Shown here: positions 1 through 8,009 of the stretch, piece by piece
Layout of the letters: the number at the start of each line of letters is the position of its first letter
How positions within the stretch are numbered: position 1 is the stretch's first letter
Assembly: GCA_021811205.1 (NCBI GenBank)
Contig: JAJZPK010000069.1
Location: 1-11,431 of the forward strand
Source: Pseudomonadota bacterium
GTDB taxonomy: Bacteria; Pseudomonadota; Gammaproteobacteria; Burkholderiales; JABEVD01
Length of the DNA stretch: 11,431 nt
Direction of reading: 5' to 3'
The notes under the pieces: model-generated
Database searches by the model: none
The model's input: only the letters and a program-made list of their open reading frames with translations
Told to the model about the DNA's origin: nothing
Position numbers and translations under genes: made by a program

Positions 1-173
1 GCAACCTGTTCGGCGTGATCAAGCAGAAAATGATGTATGGCAAGCCCGTTCTCGGCATCGAGCGCAGCACGTTCCTGCTCGATTCGAGCGGAAAAATCCT
101 CATGGAATGGCGCGGCGTAAAAGCCGATGGCCATGCCGAAGCAGTCCTCAACCACCTGAAAATGCTTTCCTGA
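1..173 (+). CDS. bcp: Bcp-type thioredoxin-dependent thiol peroxidase, C-terminal fragment
   Basis: Partial gene cut by the window start. The first complete codon is at position 3 and the stop TGA is at 171-173, leaving 56 residues. The fragment contains GKPVLGIERSTFLLDSSGKI, then a tail ending in VLNHLKML. This matches the C-terminal end of Bcp/PrxQ peroxiredoxins, where the G-x-x-R-x-TF-L-D-x-x-G-K-I strand and the closing helix pack against the thioredoxin fold. The family reduces hydrogen peroxide and organic hydroperoxides in the cytoplasm with thioredoxin as donor. The catalytic N-terminal cysteine lies upstream of the window, so activity cannot be judged here. Only two bases separate its stop from the phoH start, which suggests cotranscription. 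Another AhpC/TSA peroxiredoxin subgroup is possible, but the tail looks most like Bcp. Confidence 0.85.
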   Translation, partial: NLFGVIKQKMMYGKPVLGIERSTFLLDSSGKILMEWRGVKADGHAEAVLNHLKMLS

Positions 174-175
174 AC

Positions 176-1561
176 ATGACAAAGAAACATTCAAAGCTGT
201 TCGTGCTCGACACCAATGTGCTGATGCATGACCCGACGAGCCTGTTCCGTTTCGAGGAACACGACATCTATTTGCCCATGGCAACTCTGGAAGAGCTCGA
301 CAACAACAAGAAAGGCATGTCTGAAGTCGCACGCAATGCACGCCAGGCAAGCCGTTTCCTCGACGAGATCGTGAGTCGGGCCATGACCGACATCGACCAG
401 GGTATAGCGCTAGAATCACATGGCGCAGCAACCGGCAGGCTGTTCCTGCAAACCTCGACCATAGAAGAATCCTTGCCCGCATCCTTGCCCGGCCTCAAGG
501 CCGACAACCAGATTCTGGGTGTCGCCCTGCACCTCAGCAAGAAATATGCTTCCCGTTCCGTCATCGTGGTCAGCAAAGACATCAACATGCGGATCAAGGC
601 GAGGGCGATCGGCGTCGAAGCGGAAGACTACTTCAACGACAAGGTGCTGGAAGACACGGATATCCTCTATACCGGCCTGCGCGAACTGCCCCCCGATTTC
701 TGGGAGGCCGTCGGTGGAGAAATCGAATCATGGAAGGATGCGGGCCGCACGCTTTACCGCATCAAGGGGCCGATCTGCGCTTCTCTGAGCACCAACGAGT
801 TTGTCTATCAGGAATCTCCCCAGCCCTTTTACGCGAGGGTCAGGGAACAGAACAACCAGATGGCGATCATCGAGACGATCAAGGACTATACTCACCAGAA
901 AAACAACGTGTGGGGCATTTCGGCAAGAAACAGGGAGCAGAATTTCGCCCTGAACCTCCTGATGGACCCTGAAATCGACTTCGTCACCCTGCTGGGCCAG
1001 GCCGGAACAGGAAAAACGCTGCTGACCCTCGCATCCGCCCTGATGCAGACCATCGAGCTCAAGCTCTATTCAGAAATCATCATGACGCGAGTGACGATCC
1101 CTGTCGGGGAAGACATCGGCTTCCTGCCCGGCACCGAAGAGGAAAAGATGGGGCCCTGGATGGGGGCGCTGGAAGACAACCTCGACGTGCTCAACAAGAC
1201 CGACGAGGAAGGCGGCGACTGGGGGCGCATCGCCACCCACGACCTGATCCGCTCTAGGATCAAGGTGAAATCGCTCAACTTCATGAGGGGCAGGACTTTT
1301 CTCAACAAGTTCCTGATCATCGACGAAGTGCAGAACCTCACCCCGAAGCAGATGAAGACGCTGATCACGCGGGCAGGACCGGGAACGAAAGTGGTTTGTC
1401 TCGGCAACATTTCTCAGATCGACACGCCTTATCTGACGGAAGGCAGCTCAGGCCTCACCTATGTCGTCGACAGGTTCAAGGGATGGGCGCACGGCGGGCA
1501 TGTCACGCTGCAGCGCGGGGAGCGGTCCAGGCTGGCCGACTACGCCACTGAGAAGCTCTAA
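176..1561 (+). CDS. PIN domain-PhoH family ATPase (PhoH2/YlaK-like)
   Basis: 461 residues. ATG 176 is chosen because the PIN domain begins at once (FVLDTNVLMHDP, residues 9-20); an in-frame start at 107 would only add 23 unrelated residues inside bcp. Residues 8-155 form a PIN nuclease domain with candidate metal-binding acidic residues D12, E40, D110 and D135. Residues about 250-461 form a PhoH domain with Walker A GQAGTGKT (274-281) and Walker B FLIIDEVQN (379-387). Proteins of this architecture (PhoH2) are reported as ATP-dependent RNA helicase/ribonucleases, so a role in RNA turnover is likely, though the substrate is unknown. No convincing Shine-Dalgarno is visible, and translation may be coupled to bcp, which ends 2 bp upstream. 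The stop TAA (1559-1561) is itself part of the CTAA target duplication of the adjacent MITE. Not to be confused with the shorter YbeZ-type PhoH, which lacks PIN. Confidence 0.93.
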   Translation: MTKKHSKLFVLDTNVLMHDPTSLFRFEEHDIYLPMATLEELDNNKKGMSEVARNARQASRFLDEIVSRAMTDIDQGIALESHGAATGRLFLQTSTIEESLPASLPGLKADNQILGVALHLSKKYASRSVIVVSKDINMRIKARAIGVEAEDYFNDKVLEDTDILYTGLRELPPDFWEAVGGEIESWKDAGRTLYRIKGPICASLSTNEFVYQESPQPFYARVREQNNQMAIIETIKDYTHQKNNVWGISARNREQNFALNLLMDPEIDFVTLLGQAGTGKTLLTLASALMQTIELKLYSEIIMTRVTIPVGEDIGFLPGTEEEKMGPWMGALEDNLDVLNKTDEEGGDWGRIATHDLIRSRIKVKSLNFMRGRTFLNKFLIIDEVQNLTPKQMKTLITRAGPGTKVVCLGNISQIDTPYLTEGSSGLTYVVDRFKGWAHGGHVTLQRGERSRLADYATEKL

Positions 1562-1581
1562 GGAACCACTGACTTATTCCC
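1562..1581 (+). repeat. Left terminal inverted repeat of the MITE
   Basis: GGAACCACTGACTTATTCCC, which pairs without mismatch with 1814-1833. The left copy of the CTAA duplication (1558-1561) directly precedes it and contributes the phoH stop codon. Confidence 0.9.
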
Positions 1582-1634
1582 GCGCAGATCGCGTTGCTGG
1601 GAAATCGAGATGATCACGTGAAGCGCGACGCAGA

Positions 1635-1652
1635 TCGTAGCCGGGTCTACGA
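1635..1652. repeat. Short hairpin inside the MITE
   Basis: TCGTAG (1635-1640) and CTACGA (1647-1652) are complementary around the six-base loop CCGGGT. The stem is short but perfect, and is one of several internal inverted repeats that suggest a folded transcript. Confidence 0.55.
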
Positions 1653-1709
1653 CATCAAGGAACGCGGCAAAGCGAGCGATCGATTTTCACGCAACCCTTT
1701 GGGACGGGG

Positions 1710-1796
1710 CTTTGCGGGCGATCTTCCATGTTACGCGGCTCGCGAATGGAATGACCATTCGACTTCGCCGCGCGCCTAGAATCTCATCCCGCAAAG
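1710..1796. repeat. Nested inverted repeats in the right half of the MITE
   Basis: An outer pair CTTTGCGGG (1710-1718) and CCCGCAAAG (1788-1796) encloses an inner hairpin. In the inner hairpin CGAATGG (1743-1749) pairs with CCATTCG (1755-1761) across the loop AATGA, and CGCGG (1734-1738) with CCGCG (1768-1772) extends the stem past an internal bulge. The nesting would give one branched RNA or cruciform structure. Whether it has a function is unknown. Confidence 0.6.
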
Positions 1797-1813
1797 TCGC
1801 GTCGCGACCGTGT

Positions 1814-1833
1814 GGGAATAAGTCAGTGGTTCC
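1814..1833 (-). repeat. Right terminal inverted repeat of the MITE
   Basis: Exact reverse complement of 1562-1581. The right copy of CTAA follows at 1834-1837, and the mlaA stop (TTA on the + strand, 1838-1840) follows with no spacer. Confidence 0.9.
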
Positions 1834-1837
1834 CTAA

Positions 1838-2539
1838 TTACTCCCCAGAGTCGTCCTCGTCGTCTTCCATCGGCGGATTGCCGTCGTAGACCAGGCTCTG
1901 CCTGTGCTGCAGATAGGCTTCCCTGATGAAAACATAGGGGTCGATAGCGGCCTGCATCAGGATGTTTTCCGAGTCGAGCAGCCCGGCCCGCTTGTCCACG
2001 CCTCCAAGTGCGATCAGGCTGTTCCTAGCCGCCACATCCGTCGTCCTGTAAAGCGGATAGTATTGCCAGTCGACCACCGTTCCCACCCCATCCCTGAAGT
2101 CGCTCGGCCCGAGAAAAGGCAGCACCAGATAGGGGCCGGGCTTGACCCCCCAATAGCCCAGGGTCTGACCGAAATCCTCGTCGTGCTTCGGATAGCCTGC
2201 CGGGCCTGCCACATCGACGAGCCCAGCAAAACCTATCGTCGAATTGACGAAGACACGTCCGGCATCCGAGAACGCCTGCCTGCCTTTCAACTGCAGGATG
2301 TCGTTGATCGTGACGACCACATCGTCCAGGTTCGAGAAGAAATTGCCGATCATGATCCTGATCCCTTTCGGCGTAATCTTCTCGTACCCTTTGGCCACGG
2401 GCTTCAGTACCGCCTTGTCGACAGTATCGTTGAAAGAATAGATCTTGCGGTTCAGCGGCTCGAGGGGATCCTTGCGATCGGGCGCGTTGGCGCAGCCGGA
2501 AAGCAGCAGCGCAAAGGTCAGGAAGGCGATTTTTCTCAT
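1838..2539 (-). CDS. mlaA: MlaA (VacJ) outer-membrane phospholipid asymmetry lipoprotein
   Basis: 233 residues from ATG 2539. A short signal peptide leads to the lipobox LLLSGC with Cys16 as lipidation site; the following residue is Ala, not Asp, which fits outer-membrane sorting. The body is typical MlaA: DPLEPLNRKIYSFNDTVDK (24-42), the segment NFFSNLDDVVVTINDILQLK (66-85), FVNSTIGFAGLVDVA (97-111) and DFGQTLGYWGVKPGPYLVLP (122-141). MlaA forms a ring with a pore in the outer membrane and, with porins and the MlaBCDEF machinery, removes misplaced phospholipids from the outer leaflet. The tail (225-233) is strongly acidic. An alternative in-frame ATG at 2569 would add ten residues (MAHPQTKRKL) and overlap the nnrD stop as TAATG; neither start has a clear Shine-Dalgarno. 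No other mla genes are in the window. Confidence 0.94.
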   Translation of the reverse strand: MRKIAFLTFALLLSGCANAPDRKDPLEPLNRKIYSFNDTVDKAVLKPVAKGYEKITPKGIRIMIGNFFSNLDDVVVTINDILQLKGRQAFSDAGRVFVNSTIGFAGLVDVAGPAGYPKHDEDFGQTLGYWGVKPGPYLVLPFLGPSDFRDGVGTVVDWQYYPLYRTTDVAARNSLIALGGVDKRAGLLDSENILMQAAIDPYVFIREAYLQHRQSLVYDGNPPMEDDEDDSGE

Positions 2540-2567
2540 CAATTTTCGCTTGGTTTGTGGATGCGCC

Positions 2568-2596
2568 ATTATAGCGTGCCGGATTGGGCGCGATAA
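2568..2596 (-). promoter_or_regulatory. Possible mlaA promoter at the end of nnrD
   Basis: On the minus strand a perfect TATAAT (2573-2568) overlaps the nnrD stop codon. Seventeen bases upstream is only a weak -35 match, TTATCG (2596-2591, three of six). A transcript would begin near 2561, downstream of the ATG at 2569, leaving about 20 bases before ATG 2539. It would thus favour the shorter MlaA start. Confidence 0.3.
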
Positions 2597-4047
2597 ACCC
2601 ATTCGTTCAGGAGCATTCTTGCTGCATCGGTCACCTCCGACGCGCTCATCCCAACAGGCCCCCTGCCTTCTTCCGCCAGCTTCTCGGCTGCCGCCCCGTG
2701 CAGATAGGCTGCGCATAGCGTGGCACTTGACGCATCGAGCTTCTGCGCAATCAAGGCCGCAATCATCCCGGACAAGACATCTCCAGTCCCTGCCTGGGCA
2801 AGACCTGCATTGCCAGAGGCATTGATCGCCCATGTCCCGTCGGGATGCGCCAGGATGCTTCCCGCCCCTTTCAAAAGCGTCGGGCATTTGAATTTCAGGC
2901 ACAGTTTTTTTGCCGTTTCTATCCTGTTCTTCAGGATATCCGAAACGTCAGCATTCAGAAGGCGGGCAGCTTCGAGCGGATGAGGCGTCAGAACCGAAGC
3001 ACGCTTTCTTTCGGCGAGCTTCTCCTGCAATGCTGCCTGTTCTGAGATCAGGTTGAGCGCATCCGCATCGATCACGAGCGCGCATTCAGACTCCAGCGCA
3101 GCCTCGACCAGCCGCCTTGCGCCTTCCGATCGGCCGAGCCCTGGGCCGATCACGATCGCATTCGCACCCATTCCGATCAGTTCGGACGCATTTCTCACCA
3201 TGATCTCGGGATGCAACAAATCGACTTCCAAAGCATCCGTGCCAAGAAAGACCTTGCCCGAACCGAGCTTCAAGGCCGCCCTCGCCGCGAGCAATCCCGC
3301 CCCAGCCATGCCTTTCGATCCGCCGATGACGGCCACGCTGCCGAAAGTGCCCTTGTGGCTGTTTTTCGGTCTTTTTTCGATGACGGACAGGATATTGGAA
3401 TTCGAAGCCCAGCCCTGAGGCTTCAGCAGGTCAGACGTGCTGATCCCGAGCGCATCGAGTTGAACAATGCCGCAATGGTCCGGTCCGTCCGACGTCAGCA
3501 GGCCCGGCTTCAAGCCAATGAAGGTCAGGGTATGGCTCGCGCGAATTGCGTGTCCGAGAACGGCGCCCGTATCCGCGTCAACGCCGCTCGGCATGTCGAT
3601 GGACAATACGGGAATGCCCAATGCATTGATCCGCTCGACGAGCCCTGCATAATACCCCGCAAGCGGCTTTTTCAGTCCCGTGCCGAACAGTCCGTCCACG
3701 ACCATATCCCATTTGCCTTCGGGCAGCTCATCGAGACAGATTCCGCCGGAGGCGATCCAGGCATCATAGGCCAGGGCCGCATCCTTCGGCAGTTTCTCGG
3801 CCGATCCAATGAAGACGAGATCGACATGCATCCACCAGGATTTCAGAAGGCGCGCGCAGACGAAGGCATCACCCCCGTTGTTGCCCGGCCCTGCCAGAAC
3901 AAGCACCTTTTCAGCTGAAGCATCGCTGACGAACTGAGCAGAGGCACGCCCCGCGCGCTCCATCAGCGGAATTGCGGCACGCTGCTCGATCTCGGCGATT
4001 TCATGCCGCAAATAGACTGGCTCGAATATGTCGGAAATATCTCTCAT
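2569..4047 (-). CDS. nnrD: Bifunctional NAD(P)HX epimerase / ADP-dependent NAD(P)HX dehydratase
   Basis: 492 residues, full length for the fused YjeF family. The N-terminal half (about 1-215) is the epimerase: GPGNNGGDA (53-61), D118 in DGLFGTG, and SIDMPSGVDADTG (149-161). The C-terminal half (about 225-485) is the ribokinase-like dehydratase: KGTFGSVAVIGGSKGMAGA (232-250), GPGLG (301-305), VIDADAL (325-331), LTPHPLEAARLL (353-364) and the nucleotide-binding AGTGDVLSGM (419-428). Together they repair NADH and NADPH damaged by hydration: the epimerase interconverts R and S forms and the dehydratase restores S-NAD(P)HX using ADP. It acts in the cytoplasm. It is divergent from purL and ends at TAA 2571-2569, just upstream of mlaA. 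Start ATG 4047 fits the family's N-terminus; its ribosome-binding site is weak. Confidence 0.95.
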   Translation of the reverse strand: MRDISDIFEPVYLRHEIAEIEQRAAIPLMERAGRASAQFVSDASAEKVLVLAGPGNNGGDAFVCARLLKSWWMHVDLVFIGSAEKLPKDAALAYDAWIASGGICLDELPEGKWDMVVDGLFGTGLKKPLAGYYAGLVERINALGIPVLSIDMPSGVDADTGAVLGHAIRASHTLTFIGLKPGLLTSDGPDHCGIVQLDALGISTSDLLKPQGWASNSNILSVIEKRPKNSHKGTFGSVAVIGGSKGMAGAGLLAARAALKLGSGKVFLGTDALEVDLLHPEIMVRNASELIGMGANAIVIGPGLGRSEGARRLVEAALESECALVIDADALNLISEQAALQEKLAERKRASVLTPHPLEAARLLNADVSDILKNRIETAKKLCLKFKCPTLLKGAGSILAHPDGTWAINASGNAGLAQAGTGDVLSGMIAALIAQKLDASSATLCAAYLHGAAAEKLAEEGRGPVGMSASEVTDAARMLLNEWVYRAQSGTL

Positions 4048-4074
4048 GGGCAGCCGTTTCTTTTGAGATATAAT
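4047..4074 (+). promoter_or_regulatory. Likely sigma70-type promoter of purL
   Basis: A perfect -10 TATAAT (4069-4074) is preceded 16 bases upstream by TGGGCA (4047-4052), a four-of-six match to TTGACA. Transcription would begin near 4081, giving a leader of about 23 bases before ATG 4104. The -35 box overlaps the nnrD start codon on the other strand. No purine-repressor-like palindrome is evident to me here. Confidence 0.5.
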
Positions 4075-4096
4075 ACATCCAAAATTTGCATCCCAA
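4070..4096 (-). promoter_or_regulatory. Possible nnrD promoter overlapping the purL -10
   Basis: On the minus strand TATTAT (4075-4070) is a five-of-six -10 match built from the same bases as the purL -10. The best -35 candidate is TTGGGA (4096-4091, four of six) at a short 15-base spacing. Transcription would begin near 4063. The spacing makes this weaker than the purL promoter. Confidence 0.3.
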
Positions 4097-4103
4097 ATAT
4101 CCC

Positions 4104-7100
4104 ATGCCCGAATTCACCATGCTGCGCGGACGCAGCGCCCTCTCAGACTTCCGACTCGACAAGCTCCTGAAATCCGTGCGCTCGGTCACGCCGGCAATCG
4201 GCGCAATACATGCCGAATACTGGCACTTCATCTCTGCATCGAGAGCGCTTTCATCAGGGGAACTCGCAACCCTGGAAAAACTGCTCGAATACGGGCCTGC
4301 CGGGGATTCGCCGCCTGAAGAGGGGCAGATGCTGCTGGTTCTTCCCCGCATCGGTACCATTTCGCCCTGGTCGTCCAAGGCCACTGACATCGCAATGCAC
4401 TGCGGGCTGGAAGCCATACATAGGATCGAACGCGGCATCCTTTACCGCATAAGCCCCCATTTCGACCAGAACATTCTGCCGCTCCTTCACGACAGGATGA
4501 CCCAATGCGTCGTCTCTTCCTTCGAGGAGGCCAGGCGGCTTTTCGAAACATTCGACCCCAAGCCGCTCACCATTGTCGATGTCCTCTCGGGCGGAAAGGA
4601 TGCACTCGATGCGGCGAACAACACAATGGGGCTCGCCCTCTCGTCCGACGAGATCGACTATCTGAACGAGAATTTCAGTTCCATGGGAAGAAACCCGACG
4701 GATATGGAACTGATGATGTTCGCCCAGGCCAATTCAGAGCATTGCCGCCACAAGATATTCAATGCGGACTGGGTGATAGACGGAAAGAGCCAGCCGCGCT
4801 CGCTCTTTTCCATGATCCGCCATACCCATGCCATGAACCCTCAGGGCACGGTGCTCGCTTACAGCGACAATGCAGCCATCATGGAAGGCTCGAAAACCCG
4901 CCGCTTCTTCCCTGGAAAAGACAACGCCTACAAATACGACAAGCAGCTGACCCACATCCTCATGAAGGTGGAGACGCACAATCACCCCACCGCCATTTCC
5001 CCATATGAAGGGGCTGCGACGGGCGCAGGCGGCGAGATACGCGACGAAGGCGCGACCGGCTGCGGATCCAAACCCAAGGCGGGACTCACTGGATTTTCCG
5101 TCTCCAATCTCGCCATTCCGGAATTCATCCAACCCTGGGAGCAATCGGAATACGGCAGACCCGGACACATCGCGTCCCCATTGCAGATCATGCTGGAAGG
5201 CCCGATAGGAGGCGCCGCCTTCAACAACGAGTTCGGACGCCCCAATCTCTGCGGCTATTTCCGCACCTTCGAAATGGAAGTCGATGGAGAGATGCGCGGC
5301 TACCACAAGCCCATCATGCTGGCCGGCGGGGTAGGCAGCATCCTGGACAGCCATGCCATGAAGCGCGACATCCCGGAAGGCGCCCTCCTGATCCAGATCG
5401 GCGGCCCCGGCATGCTCATCGGACTGGGCGGCGGTGCGGCTTCCAGCATGAATACCGGAAGCAATGCAGAAAATCTGGATTTCGATTCCGTGCAGCGCAG
5501 CAACGCCGAGATGCAGCGAAGAGCGCAGGAAGTCATCGACCGATGCTGGCAATTGGGGGATGAGAATCCCATCCTTTCCATCCACGACGTCGGCGCAGGC
5601 GGCCTCTCCAATGCGCTCCCAGAACTCGTCCACGGATCGAACCGCGGCGGAAAACTCAACCTCCGCGACGTCATGAGCGAAGAGCCGGGCATGAGCCCAA
5701 TGCAGATCTGGTGCAACGAGGCGCAGGAGCGCTATGTACTGACGATCGAAGCTTCCAGCCTCGATCGGTTCGACGCAATGTGCAAAAGGGAGCGCTGCCC
5801 CTATTCCGTGGTCGGCAGCGCAACGCTCGACGAAAATCTGACGATCAAGGACCCCGTTTTCGGCAATCTTCCCGTCGACATGCCGCTTTCCGTGCTGCTC
5901 GGCAAACCGCCCAAGATGACTCGCGAAGTCCAGCGGATCAGGCGGAAGCTGCCCGCCTTCGAATCGGAAGGGCTGGACCTCAAGGATGCGGTTTACCGGG
6001 TACTGAGAGCGCCTGCAGTTGCGGACAAGACCTTCCTGATTGCCATCGGCGACCGCACGGTTGGCGGGATGACCGCACGCGACCAGATGGTCGGCCCGTG
6101 GCAGGTACCTGTCGCGGACGTCGCAGTAACATTGTCCGGCTTCGAATCGACATCGGGTGAAGCCTTCGCCATGGGGGAGCGCACACCGATCGCGCTGATC
6201 GACGCAGCGGCCTCAGGCCGCATGGCCATCGGCGAGGCCGTCACGAACATCGCCGCTGCGCAGATCCACGACATCGGCTCGATCAAGCTTTCGGCCAACT
6301 GGATGGCCGCAGCAGGCCATCCAGGCGAAGATGCGGCCCTCTACGACACCGTCCATGCGATCGCCATGGATCTCTGTCCGCATCTCGGGATCAGCATTCC
6401 CGTCGGCAAGGATTCGATGTCGATGAAAACCGCATGGTCAGATGCAACAGGCACGAAAAAATCGGTCATCGCGCCGCTTTCCCTGATCGTCACCGCATTC
6501 GCTCCAGTACGCGACGCCTCGAAAACGCTCACCCCGGAGCTGCGCACCGATTGCGGCCAGACGGCACTGGTGCTGATCGATCTTGGCGCAGGAAAAGGCA
6601 GGCTGGGCGGCTCCATCCTTGCCCAGGTCTTCGGGCAGATGGGCGAGCTCTGCCCGGACCTCGACGACGCGTTGAGACTGAAGGCTTTCTTCGCAGCAAT
6701 CCAGAAACTCAACAGGGAAGAGAAGCTGCTCGCCTATCATGACCGCGCCGACGGCGGGCTGTTTGTCACGCTTTGCGAAATGATGTTCGCAGGCCATGTC
6801 GGCATCACTGTCGATCTCGAGCAACTCTGCTTCGAAACGAAAGTGGTCGAAGTGGTCGACATGCATTGCCAGGACAAGGGGAGCTGCCTTTTCGAAACCT
6901 TGTTCAACGAGGAGCTAGGTGCAGTGATCCAGGTAAGACACGACGATCTGCCGATCGTACTGGACATCTTCATGGAAGCCGGGCTCTCGAAAATGGTTCA
7001 CGTGATCGGCACGCTGAACCCGGATGAAAGGCTGACCATCAAGACCGGAGAGTCCGTGCTCCTGAATGAATCCAGGATAGACCTCAACCGCGCATGGTCC

Positions 7101-8009
7101 GAAACCACCTACCGGATGCAGAAGCTGCGCGACAATCCCGATTGTGCGATCGAGGAATGGGACAGGATCCTGGACAAGAATGACCCCGGACTGCATGCAA
7201 AGCTCACCTTCGATCCTGCAGACGACATTGCCGCGCCTTACCTCAACCTGGAAAAACCGAAGGTGGCCATACTCAGGGAACAGGGCGTCAACGGCCATGT
7301 CGAAATGGCAGCGGCATTCGACAAGGCCGGCTTTATCGCCATCGACGTGCACATGAGCGACATCATATCGGGCAGGGTTAAACTCGAAGAATTCAACGGT
7401 TTCGCAGCATGCGGCGGATTTTCCTACGGCGACGTGCTTGGTGCAGGCGAAGGATGGGCCAAATCCATCCTGTTCAATCCTGTCGCAAGGCGCGAATTCG
7501 AAGCCTTCTTCCGGAGAGAAGACGCATTCGCGCTCGGGGTATGCAACGGCTGCCAGATGATGAGCAACCTGCACGAGATCATTCCTGGCGCACAGAACTG
7601 GCCCCATTTCGTCAGGAACCGCTCCGAGCAATTCGAGGCGCGCTTCGTGATGGCCGAAGTGCAGACAAGCCCTTCCATTTTTTTCGAAGGCATGGCGGGT
7701 TCCAGGATGCCGATCGTCGTCTCGCACGGCGAAGGCTATGCTGAATTCGGCAAATCGCTACCAGAAGAACTCGTCGCCATGCGCTATGTGGACAACCACG
7801 GCGTAGCAACCGAACGCTACCCCTTCAATCCGAATGGTTCACCCGGGGGAATCACAGGCCTTACGACGCAGGATGGTCGCTTCACGATCATGATGCCGCA
7901 TCCCGAGCGGATTTTCAGAACGATTCAGCATTCATGGCATCCGCAGGAGTGGGGACAAGACGGGCCTTGGCTCAGAATGTTCAGGAATGCGCGGAAATGG
8001 GTGGGTTGA
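4104..8009 (+). CDS. purL: Phosphoribosylformylglycinamidine synthase (FGAM synthase)
   Basis: 1301 residues, the large single-chain PurL typical of Proteobacteria (E. coli about 1295). It converts FGAR, glutamine and ATP to FGAM, the fourth step of de novo purine synthesis, in the cytoplasm. The order is an N-terminal PurS-like domain ([16 protein letters not shown] near the start), a linker, the duplicated AIR-synthase-like core with [17 protein letters not shown] and [19 protein letters not shown], and a C-terminal class I glutamine amidotransferase. The amidotransferase triad is C1147 in GVCNGCQ, and H1266 and E1268 in PHPER. No frameshift is visible. C320 in [12 protein letters not shown] stands where E. 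coli has Arg. ATG 4104 is preferred, with ATG 4119 as an alternative; neither has a clear Shine-Dalgarno. The last 29 bases overlap the end of the convergent GNAT gene. Confidence 0.98.
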   Translation: MPEFTMLRGRSALSDFRLDKLLKSVRSVTPAIGAIHAEYWHFISASRALSSGELATLEKLLEYGPAGDSPPEEGQMLLVLPRIGTISPWSSKATDIAMHCGLEAIHRIERGILYRISPHFDQNILPLLHDRMTQCVVSSFEEARRLFETFDPKPLTIVDVLSGGKDALDAANNTMGLALSSDEIDYLNENFSSMGRNPTDMELMMFAQANSEHCRHKIFNADWVIDGKSQPRSLFSMIRHTHAMNPQGTVLAYSDNAAIMEGSKTRRFFPGKDNAYKYDKQLTHILMKVETHNHPTAISPYEGAATGAGGEIRDEGATGCGSKPKAGLTGFSVSNLAIPEFIQPWEQSEYGRPGHIASPLQIMLEGPIGGAAFNNEFGRPNLCGYFRTFEMEVDGEMRGYHKPIMLAGGVGSILDSHAMKRDIPEGALLIQIGGPGMLIGLGGGAASSMNTGSNAENLDFDSVQRSNAEMQRRAQEVIDRCWQLGDENPILSIHDVGAGGLSNALPELVHGSNRGGKLNLRDVMSEEPGMSPMQIWCNEAQERYVLTIEASSLDRFDAMCKRERCPYSVVGSATLDENLTIKDPVFGNLPVDMPLSVLLGKPPKMTREVQRIRRKLPAFESEGLDLKDAVYRVLRAPAVADKTFLIAIGDRTVGGMTARDQMVGPWQVPVADVAVTLSGFESTSGEAFAMGERTPIALIDAAASGRMAIGEAVTNIAAAQIHDIGSIKLSANWMAAAGHPGEDAALYDTVHAIAMDLCPHLGISIPVGKDSMSMKTAWSDATGTKKSVIAPLSLIVTAFAPVRDASKTLTPELRTDCGQTALVLIDLGAGKGRLGGSILAQVFGQMGELCPDLDDALRLKAFFAAIQKLNREEKLLAYHDRADGGLFVTLCEMMFAGHVGITVDLEQLCFETKVVEVVDMHCQDKGSCLFETLFNEELGAVIQVRHDDLPIVLDIFMEAGLSKMVHVIGTLNPDERLTIKTGESVLLNESRIDLNRAWSETTYRMQKLRDNPDCAIEEWDRILDKNDPGLHAKLTFDPADDIAAPYLNLEKPKVAILREQGVNGHVEMAAAFDKAGFIAIDVHMSDIISGRVKLEEFNGFAACGGFSYGDVLGAGEGWAKSILFNPVARREFEAFFRREDAFALGVCNGCQMMSNLHEIIPGAQNWPHFVRNRSEQFEARFVMAEVQTSPSIFFEGMAGSRMPIVVSHGEGYAEFGKSLPEELVAMRYVDNHGVATERYPFNPNGSPGGITGLTTQDGRFTIMMPHPERIFRTIQHSWHPQEWGQDGPWLRMFRNARKWVG

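Larger units (their letters stand above)
1562..1833. mobile_element. 272-bp MITE-like element with 20-bp terminal inverted repeats
   Basis: The element starts with GGAACCACTGACTTATTCCC (1562-1581) and ends with its exact reverse complement (1814-1833). The repeats continue imperfectly about 15 bp inward, through GATCGCG on the left and CGCGACC on the right. It is flanked by CTAA on both sides (1558-1561 and 1834-1837), a 4-bp target duplication. IS5-group elements are known for 4-bp YTAR duplications, so mobilisation in trans by an IS5-like transposase is a reasonable inference, but I cannot name the parent. The inside has no transposase motif; the one 61-codon reading frame (1594-1779) resembles nothing I know. 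The interior carries several inverted repeats and could fold strongly as RNA. It fills the whole gap between phoH and mlaA, so both transcripts would run into it. Confidence 0.85.

Noticed and set aside
107..175. Extended N-terminus for the PIN-PhoH protein
   Set aside because: These codons overlap the bcp coding region in another frame and the added residues are unlike a PIN domain, which begins right after ATG 176.
1594..1779. 61-codon open frame inside the MITE as a gene
   Set aside because: It has no recognisable domain, no ribosome-binding site and lies across the element's inverted repeats; its openness is easily explained by chance in GC-rich DNA.
1562..1833. Group II intron, REP/BIME cluster or CRISPR in the phoH-mlaA gap
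   Set aside because: There is no tandem repeat-spacer pattern and no intron domain V-like element, and the perfect ends plus target duplication fit a transposon-type element better.
1904..2596. 230-codon plus-strand frame opposite mlaA
   Set aside because: MlaA is unmistakable on the minus strand with a lipobox and full-length domain; the plus-strand translation has no domain.
4734..5633. 299-codon open frame on the minus strand inside purL
   Set aside because: It lies antisense to a highly conserved part of PurL and its translation resembles no family; it is a GC-rich shadow frame.
6915..7727. 270-codon open frame on the minus strand inside purL
   Set aside because: Same reason: the plus-strand frame encodes the conserved PurL amidotransferase region, and the antisense product is unrecognisable.
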